From: an uncultured Oscillospiraceae bacterium | Lineage (GTDB): Bacteria; Bacillota; Clostridia; Oscillospirales; Acutalibacteraceae | Assembly (NCBI GenBank): GCA_900547305.1 | Contig: URGH01000002.1 | Span: 26,488 to 90,487, forward strand | Length of the DNA stretch: 64,000 nucleotides | Direction of reading: 5' to 3' | Made by a program: the position numbers and the translations under genes | In this document: positions 59,382 to 64,000 of the stretch, one piece after another | Numbering within the stretch: position 1 is the stretch's first letter | Layout of the letters: each line of letters opens with the position of its first letter | The notes under the pieces: model-generated | Told to the model about the DNA's origin: nothing | The model's input: only the letters and a program-made list of their open reading frames with translations | Databases searched by the model: none

Positions 59382-61025
59382 ATGAAAAGGAAGTATACGG
59401 CGCTTATTTTGTGCGCGGCGCTTATTTGTATATCGCTTTCCGCCTGTTTCGGCGAAAGCACCGCAACGGTAAAAAACGCAAGTTTCAGCCTAAAAGCCGA
59501 AACGGAAACCGCCTCGGCAGAGCTGAACGGCGATTACGCGAAAATTGATTTAATAAACCCGGGGCTTGACGCGGCGGACATTACGGCGGTTATTTATTCC
59601 CTTACAGAAAAAAAGGAAACCGCAAGAGTGAACCTCGGCAGCGGAGCTTTCAGCACGGGAAATATTAAAAACGGTTTTTTCGCGGTGGATGAGACAAAGA
59701 AAACCGTTCGTTTTTTCGATTTTTTAGGCACCGAAACCTATAACTCGGAAATTAAAACCGACGCGGATTTTTTCGTGACCTCATACGTCAGCTACGACGG
59801 AAAATATTTAATGTACGCGTTGCCCGAAAGCTGTGAAATATACCTTTATGAATTATCGAACGGTAAGAAATACGTTACGGGTAAATTTACCGACAGCGCC
59901 GAATCCGCAGGCTACAGCAACGGGAATTTTTACATACGCTCGGGGAGCAGCTGTATGCTTTCGGTAAATACCCGAAAAAAACAGCTTATAACCGCATTCG
60001 ACTCTACTGATATAAGCCTTGCCACCCAAAACGGCGGTGTTGGCTGCGGCACGGGCAGAGAGCTTTTGTATATTGACGGAAAGCACGCCGACAAAACCGA
60101 GAAAATATATCGCCGCAACATAAACGAAACGGTGGTAAACGTTATTCCGAACGGGATTGTAACCTACCTTTCGGCAAGCGATACCGACATTCTGCGTATA
60201 TACGGTGCGCGAGATAACGCCTTTCGCGAAATAAGAACAAGCGGCAATTTTTTAAACTGTGCGGGCGACGAAAACGACAGAATTATTGTAACCGAAAAGG
60301 GCGAGGAAGATTTTAACTTCGGGATATATGATATTAACGGTATTGAAAAACAGTCGGTCAAGGGCAAGACGAAGACTGAAACCGAAGCAAACGGCGAAAC
60401 GCCCGAAAAGACGGAAACGCATATTATAAAAAATGTGCCGACGTTTTCCCAAATGCCCGAATATCCCACCGGTTGCGAGACGGTCAGCGCGATAATGGCG
60501 CTGAGATATGCGGGATATAATATAACGGCGGTGCAGTTTATCGATAATTATCTGCCACAAAGCGACGGCTTTAATGAAAAAGACGGGGTGCGTTACGGTC
60601 CCGACCCCGAAAAAACATTTATAGGCTCGCCGCGCTCCGAGGGCGGCTACGGCTGTTTTGCACCGGTTATTGAAAAAGCGCTGACAGATTATCTCGGAAA
60701 GAGTAAAGCGGTTATTAACGCCACCGATATGACGTTGACCGAGCTTTGCGAAAGCTATATTTCAAACGGTATGCCGGTAATAACCTGGGTAACAATTTCA
60801 ATGCTTGATACCTACCCGGCTGAAAAGTGGAAGCTTGAAAACGGAAAGGATTTTTACTGGCCCGCAAACGAGCACTGTATGCTGCTCATAGGCTACGACA
60901 GCGAAAGCTGCTATTTTAACGACCCCTATGTCGGAAAGACGGTAAAATACCCAAAGGCGCTTGCCGAAAGCAGGTATAATAAGCTCGGAAAACAGGCAGT
61001 GGTAATCACAGATAAAATTAATTAG
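59382..61025 (+). CDS. C39-peptidase lipoprotein with beta-propeller-like N-terminal region
   Basis: This 547-residue protein has a lipoprotein signal (LICISLSAC, Cys22) and a long beta-rich region (about 40-345) with repeated short WD/TolB-like strands such as VSYDGKYLMYALPESCEIYLYELSNGKK. A C39-family papain-like peptidase follows (about 370-545), with PTGCETVSAIMAL (catalytic Cys) and ANEHCMLLIGYD (His), then FNDPYVGK. It could process exported peptides outside the cell, unlike C39 of ABC bacteriocin exporters. The ATG at 59382 has AGAGGT upstream. Confidence 0.85.
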   Translation: MKRKYTALILCAALICISLSACFGESTATVKNASFSLKAETETASAELNGDYAKIDLINPGLDAADITAVIYSLTEKKETARVNLGSGAFSTGNIKNGFFAVDETKKTVRFFDFLGTETYNSEIKTDADFFVTSYVSYDGKYLMYALPESCEIYLYELSNGKKYVTGKFTDSAESAGYSNGNFYIRSGSSCMLSVNTRKKQLITAFDSTDISLATQNGGVGCGTGRELLYIDGKHADKTEKIYRRNINETVVNVIPNGIVTYLSASDTDILRIYGARDNAFREIRTSGNFLNCAGDENDRIIVTEKGEEDFNFGIYDINGIEKQSVKGKTKTETEANGETPEKTETHIIKNVPTFSQMPEYPTGCETVSAIMALRYAGYNITAVQFIDNYLPQSDGFNEKDGVRYGPDPEKTFIGSPRSEGGYGCFAPVIEKALTDYLGKSKAVINATDMTLTELCESYISNGMPVITWVTISMLDTYPAEKWKLENGKDFYWPANEHCMLLIGYDSESCYFNDPYVGKTVKYPKALAESRYNKLGKQAVVITDKIN

Positions 61026-61130
61026 AAATGTTTTGTGAAAAAACACAAGGCTTATTTGTAGAAATACAGCAGTCTTTTTTTGTCAGTTTTCACAATTTAC
61101 CAAAAATTACAGAAAATTTTAATTTTTTTC

Positions 61131-61159
61131 TTGACTTTTGGGGAATAATAGGTTATTAT
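61131..61159 (+). promoter_or_regulatory. Promoter of the sigma factor gene
   Basis: TTGACT (61131-61136) and TATTAT (61154-61159) are 17 bases apart, 30 bases before the ATG. Confidence 0.7.
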
Positions 61160-61189
61160 ATTAGCAAGTAATACTATGTCGGTGCAGTA

Positions 61190-61765
61190 ATGAAGAATAT
61201 TTTTGTCGAAAATTACAAGAATGTGTCAGACGAAGAAATCGTCGCTCAAATACGCGGCGGTAACTATGAGCTTATATCCGTAATTTTCGGCAGATATGAA
61301 AAACAGATACGTTATTATGTTGATAAGTACTGCCGCGAAAGCGACCGCGAGGACGCATCGCAGGAAGCAAGCCTTGCGCTGTATTCCGCGGTAAAGGATT
61401 ACGATAAAAGCAAATCGGCTTTTTCTTCTTTCGCCTCGCTTTGCATAAAGCGTTCGGTCATTGATTGCTTGAAAAGGACGAACAGAAAAAAAAGTATTCC
61501 CGAAGAGCTTTTGGAGCCGATAGAGGATGTAAGTATTCCGGATTGCAACAGCCCGGAAAAAATCTTTTTCGATAAAGAGGCTTACAAGGCGCTTGCTCAC
61601 AATATCCGCCTTGAATTATCGGGTTTGGAATTTGCGGTTTTACAGCTTTTCCTTTCGGGGAAAAAATACATAGATATTGCGGACGAGCTCGGTATTTCCG
61701 AAAAATCGGTAAATAACGCGCTTTTGAGAATCCGTAAAAAATTAAAGGATAAACAGGGAAAATAA
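61190..61765 (+). CDS. Sigma-70-family factor, SigH-like
   Basis: This 191-residue protein has sigma region 2 (ISVIFGRYEKQIRYYVDKYC... EDASQEASLALYSAVKDYDKSKSAFSSFASLCIKRSVIDCLKR) and region 4 (SGLEFAVLQLFLSGKKYIDIADELGISEKSVNNALLRIRKKL). The length and region 2 match sporulation-type SigH. The factor likely drives entry into sporulation or a stress response. There is no ribosome site stronger than CGGTGC before the ATG, so expression may be low. Confidence 0.85.
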   Translation: MKNIFVENYKNVSDEEIVAQIRGGNYELISVIFGRYEKQIRYYVDKYCRESDREDASQEASLALYSAVKDYDKSKSAFSSFASLCIKRSVIDCLKRTNRKKSIPEELLEPIEDVSIPDCNSPEKIFFDKEAYKALAHNIRLELSGLEFAVLQLFLSGKKYIDIADELGISEKSVNNALLRIRKKLKDKQGK

Positions 61766-61781
61766 CCGTATTCCCTTTTTA
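61755..61781 (+). terminator. Weak terminator after the sigma factor gene
   Basis: AGGGAA/TTCCCT (6 bp) is followed by TTTTTATA. The stem partly uses the 3' end of the sigma gene. Confidence 0.5.
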
Positions 61782-61788
61782 TAAATAT

Positions 61789-61851
61789 GCCCATGTAGCT
61801 TAAAGCAGAGCGTTGAAACCAAAGATGTCGGTGCGATTCCGTCCGGGGCTA
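61789..61851 (+). ncRNA. tRNA-resembling leader of the zinc-ribbon gene
   Basis: The sequence begins GCCCATGTAGCTTAAAGCAGAGC, like a tRNA acceptor start plus D-arm (GCTT at 61798-61801 pairs with GAGC at 61808-61811), and ends TCGGTGCGATTCCG followed by GGGGCTA, like a T-arm and acceptor. GCCC (61789-61792) can pair with GGGC (61846-61849). No proper anticodon stem can be drawn, the T-stem has one mismatch and no CCA is encoded, so it is not a normal tRNA. It sits about 12 bases before the ribosome site. A decayed tRNA or an unknown structured leader are the options. Confidence 0.35.
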
Positions 61852-61877
61852 AATTAATCATCAGAGAGGTAGAAAAC

Positions 61878-62186
61878 ATGTTTGAAGACAAGACGTTAGT
61901 TTGCAAGGATTGCGGCGAGGAATTCGTATTCACTGCAAGAGAACAGGAGTTTTACGAATCCAAAGGCTTTGTAAACGAACCGCAGCGCTGTAAGCCCTGC
62001 CGCGATAAGCGTAAAAATGCCGGCAGAGCTCCGAGAGAAATGCACGAGGCAGTATGTGCCGCTTGCGGAGGCGTTGCTAAGGTACCGTTCATCCCGCGTG
62101 ATGATCGCCCCGTATATTGCAGCGAGTGCTTTGCGAAAATGAAAGAAGAAGAGAACGGCGCAGCCGCTGAAAACACAGAGGAATAA
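61878..62186 (+). CDS. Zinc-ribbon protein of the zf-trcl type
   Basis: This 102-residue protein has two CxxC pairs in the first half (CKDCG, CKPCR) and two in the second (CAACG, CSECF), each a likely zinc knuckle, with EFVFTAREQEFYESKGF between and an acidic Glu/Ala tail. It matches small zinc-ribbon proteins of Clostridia whose function is not known. AGAGAGGT precedes the ATG. No promoter is evident other than upstream read-through. Confidence 0.85.
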   Translation: MFEDKTLVCKDCGEEFVFTAREQEFYESKGFVNEPQRCKPCRDKRKNAGRAPREMHEAVCAACGGVAKVPFIPRDDRPVYCSECFAKMKEEENGAAAENTEE

Positions 62187-62238
62187 TTCTTTGTTGATTT
62201 AAGCCCTGTTTCAGGGTCGGCAAAGAAAAAATAATTAT

Positions 62239-62280
62239 CCGTCAAAAAAGGTCCGGTAAAAACCTGACCTTTTTTGACGG
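62239..62280. terminator. Bidirectional terminator between the zinc-ribbon gene and htrA
   Basis: A perfect 15-bp stem CCGTCAAAAAAGGTC/GACCTTTTTTGACGG with a 12-base loop. A and T runs sit inside the arms. Confidence 0.75.
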
Positions 62281-62300
62281 ATTGCTTTATTTATTTTATA

Positions 62301-63746
62301 TTAACCAACTGCGTTATTAGAGCCTATTGTGACGGTGGTTGTATAATATCTGCCGTTGCGGTAGATTTTAACATTTACCTGATCGCCGGGCTTACACTTT
62401 TGCAAAAGAGATTCAAGCATGCTGTATTCGGTGATTTCGGTGCCGCCGAACTCGGTTATAATATCGCCCTTGGCAAGACCCGCGCTGTCGGCAGGGCTGC
62501 CCTCCGCCACGCTCGCAATTACCGCGCCCGACGGATACCCGTAATATTTCAGAACACTTGAAGTATATTTCTCGCTTACCGTAACTCCGACATAAGGCTC
62601 GGGGTCGTTCTGTTTGTCAATAATATTCTTGCATATTTCGGCAACGGTGTTTGAGGGAATCGCAAAGCCCATGCCCTCAAATTCCTCGGAAACTATTTTA
62701 GAGCTGTTTATTCCCACAAGCTGACCCTTTGTGTTAACAAGCGCGCCGCCCGAATTGCCGGGGTTTATGGCTGCGTCGGTCTGAATCAGCTTAACATCGG
62801 AGCTTGAAGAAACCACACGGTTAAGCCCGCTTATGACGCCGTAGGTTACGCTGTCCATAAATTCAAGGCCGCCCGGGTTGCCCACGGTTATAACATACTG
62901 CCCGACCTTTAGTTTGGAAGAATCGGAAAACTCTACGGGGGTTAAGCCCTTAGCGTCAATCTTTATAACCGCTAAGTCGGTGGAAATATTATACCCTACC
63001 ACGGTTGCCTCGTATGATTTTGAATCGAGCGTATCGGTAAACACCTCGATTTTAGAGCCGCTCTTGTTTGTTACCGCGCCGGAAATAACGTGATAGTTTG
63101 TAATAATGTATCCGTCCGCCGAGTAAACAACGCCGCTCCCCTCGCCTGTCGATTCATTGCTGCCGCCGAAAAAGCTGCGAACCGACGTGGTGGTTCTTAT
63201 TCCCACAACGCTGGGGGTCACCTTTTCGGCAACCGCCTCCACTACCGATTCCGCCGTTTCGTCAATGTTTATATTTACATTGCTGCCCGAAACATTCGAG
63301 GTTATGGGGGTTGAGGTATTGCTGTTCTTTGACGTAAGCGTTACCGCCGCTATGCCGCTGCCTGCGCCTACAACCGCCGCCAGCAACGCCGCCGCAACTA
63401 CCACGCCCGCGCCGTATCTGCCTTTCTTTTTAGCCTTTTTCTGCTTGGGCGGCTTTACCGAAAATGTGGTTCCGCCATAGCTGTTGTACCCGCCGTAATT
63501 ATAATTGCCGCTGCCGCTCTGATAATATCCGCCGGCATTGCTTCCGCCCTGCGGTTCATCATTTTTGGATTCGGATTCGGTTTCGGTTTTCGGCTGTTCG
63601 GGTGCCGAATATGCCTCATCCTGAATTATGTCCTCGCGGCTCTTTGTGTAAAATCCGCCGTCCGGCGTTACGGTGTAGCCGTTTTCGTTTGTCGCCTCGT
63701 CAAAGCCGTTAAGCTCGCCGTTTTGTTTGTTATTATAATCGTCCAT
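62301..63746 (-). CDS. HtrA/DegP-like serine protease with PDZ
   Basis: This 481-residue protein has a polar, Gly/Tyr/Asn-rich cytoplasmic part (about 1-105), one membrane helix (about 110-135), a trypsin-like domain with NYHVI (His), STDLAVIKI (Asp) and PGNSGGALV (Ser), and a C-terminal PDZ domain (about 385-470) with SPADSAGLAKGDIITEFGG. It acts in extracytoplasmic protein quality control. AAAGGAGGAA precedes the ATG. Confidence 0.94.
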   Translation of the reverse strand: MDDYNNKQNGELNGFDEATNENGYTVTPDGGFYTKSREDIIQDEAYSAPEQPKTETESESKNDEPQGGSNAGGYYQSGSGNYNYGGYNSYGGTTFSVKPPKQKKAKKKGRYGAGVVVAAALLAAVVGAGSGIAAVTLTSKNSNTSTPITSNVSGSNVNINIDETAESVVEAVAEKVTPSVVGIRTTTSVRSFFGGSNESTGEGSGVVYSADGYIITNYHVISGAVTNKSGSKIEVFTDTLDSKSYEATVVGYNISTDLAVIKIDAKGLTPVEFSDSSKLKVGQYVITVGNPGGLEFMDSVTYGVISGLNRVVSSSSDVKLIQTDAAINPGNSGGALVNTKGQLVGINSSKIVSEEFEGMGFAIPSNTVAEICKNIIDKQNDPEPYVGVTVSEKYTSSVLKYYGYPSGAVIASVAEGSPADSAGLAKGDIITEFGGTEITEYSMLESLLQKCKPGDQVNVKIYRNGRYYTTTVTIGSNNAVG

Positions 63747-63893
63747 AAAACGTTCCTCCTTTGGTTTGATTATATTTTAAAACGGCATTATTACATTCAT
63801 TATTCAAATATATGAATTTATCGTTAATAATCGTGACGTTTTTATTTCAAAGGTAACGGTTGCGGCTTTATACGGCGGGCACTGCACCCCTTT

Positions 63894-63969
63894 GGCTCCT
63901 TTTTTGCGTTTTCAAATAGAGGGGACCGCCGCCGTCAGCGGCTCGCGTGCGTATGCACGACTGAGGGGT
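63894..63969 (+). repeat. Dispersed hairpin repeat, copy D
   Basis: GGCTCCTTTTTTG, a 12-base spacer, TAGAGGGGACCGCCGCCGTCAGCGG, CGTGCGTATGCACG (palindrome) and ACTGAGGGGTATT. The CCGCCGCxGTCAGCGG block also occurs in copy F. The stretch 63747-63893 upstream of it, beyond htrA, holds no gene I can support. Confidence 0.7.
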
Positions 63970-64000
63970 ATTCAATCAAGCTTTAGCTTTTACAGCGCCT

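Noticed and set aside
61789..61851. Functional tRNA gene
   Set aside because: No anticodon stem-loop of normal form, a T-stem mismatch, incomplete acceptor pairing and no CCA; kept only as a tRNA-like element.
1..64000. CRISPR array or cas genes
   Set aside because: No regularly spaced identical repeats with unique spacers and no cas-like protein anywhere; the repeats found are dispersed hairpins of differing length.

Overview
The window comes from a spore-forming, anaerobic member of the Clostridia, most like the Oscillospiraceae/Ruminococcaceae. The evidence is the yabP-yabQ-divIC sporulation/division locus, a SpoVB-like flippase, a complete Rnf complex, reverse rubrerythrin with PerR, Rex, formate-THF ligase, a TPP-riboswitch-controlled ThiT, a class II GalT, and consensus TTGACA-17-TATAAT promoters with strong GGAGG ribosome sites. 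Almost everything is ordinary chromosomal core. There is no CRISPR array, transposase, integrase or phage structural gene.

Layout. Positions 1-12.4 kb are one long minus-strand run: recJ, relA, dtd, an MBL hydrolase, hemZ, a nucleoside kinase, a zinc-ribbon protein, an MTA/SAH-nucleosidase-like enzyme, spoVB-like, hup, rqcP, yabP, yabQ, divIC and the first codons of a YabR-like gene. Positions 12.4-17.3 kb hold rnfCDGEAB, the membrane ferredoxin:NAD oxidoreductase. A divergent YcxB-like gene broken by one in-frame stop precedes tsaE-tsaB-rpiB-upp (18-20.2 kb). Positions 20.3-22.3 kb form a small accessory island. It has two XRE repressor genes, each divergent from one small gene and each facing a consensus promoter covered by a palindrome, separated by a block of inverted short repeats. 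Next come thrS with a T-box leader, two small unknown genes, glyS, a Na/Pi cotransporter, thiT with its riboswitch, rplM-rpsI, and a tRNA-Thr(CGT) that is overlapped in antisense by the probable transcript of another XRE gene.

Positions 31.2-33 kb are a redox-sensing group (rex, perR, reverse rubrerythrin). An AraC regulator with a Gfo/Idh/MocA dehydrogenase, lepA, a VanY-type carboxypeptidase, a degenerate CPBP membrane protein, fhs, and a DUF6110-like protein with a P1B ATPase follow. Positions 43-51 kb carry cca, then murC, an AlaX editing protein, a CapA-like protein, galT and an AEC transporter. Positions 50.9-56 kb encode a gliding-type (GldA/GldF/GldG-like) ABC system with a DUF4340 protein. 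The right end has a COG2509 flavoprotein, a GH25 lysozyme lipoprotein with three SH3 repeats, a C39-peptidase lipoprotein, a SigH-like sigma factor, a zinc-ribbon gene with a tRNA-resembling leader, and an HtrA protease.

The best leads for something new are the tRNA-like leader at about 61.79 kb, the paired XRE modules with palindromic operators, a family of at least six short dispersed hairpin repeats (one of which supplies the end of a reading frame), and the promoter that drives an XRE gene across the antisense strand of tRNA-Thr. All calls are from reading the sequence; no database search was possible.
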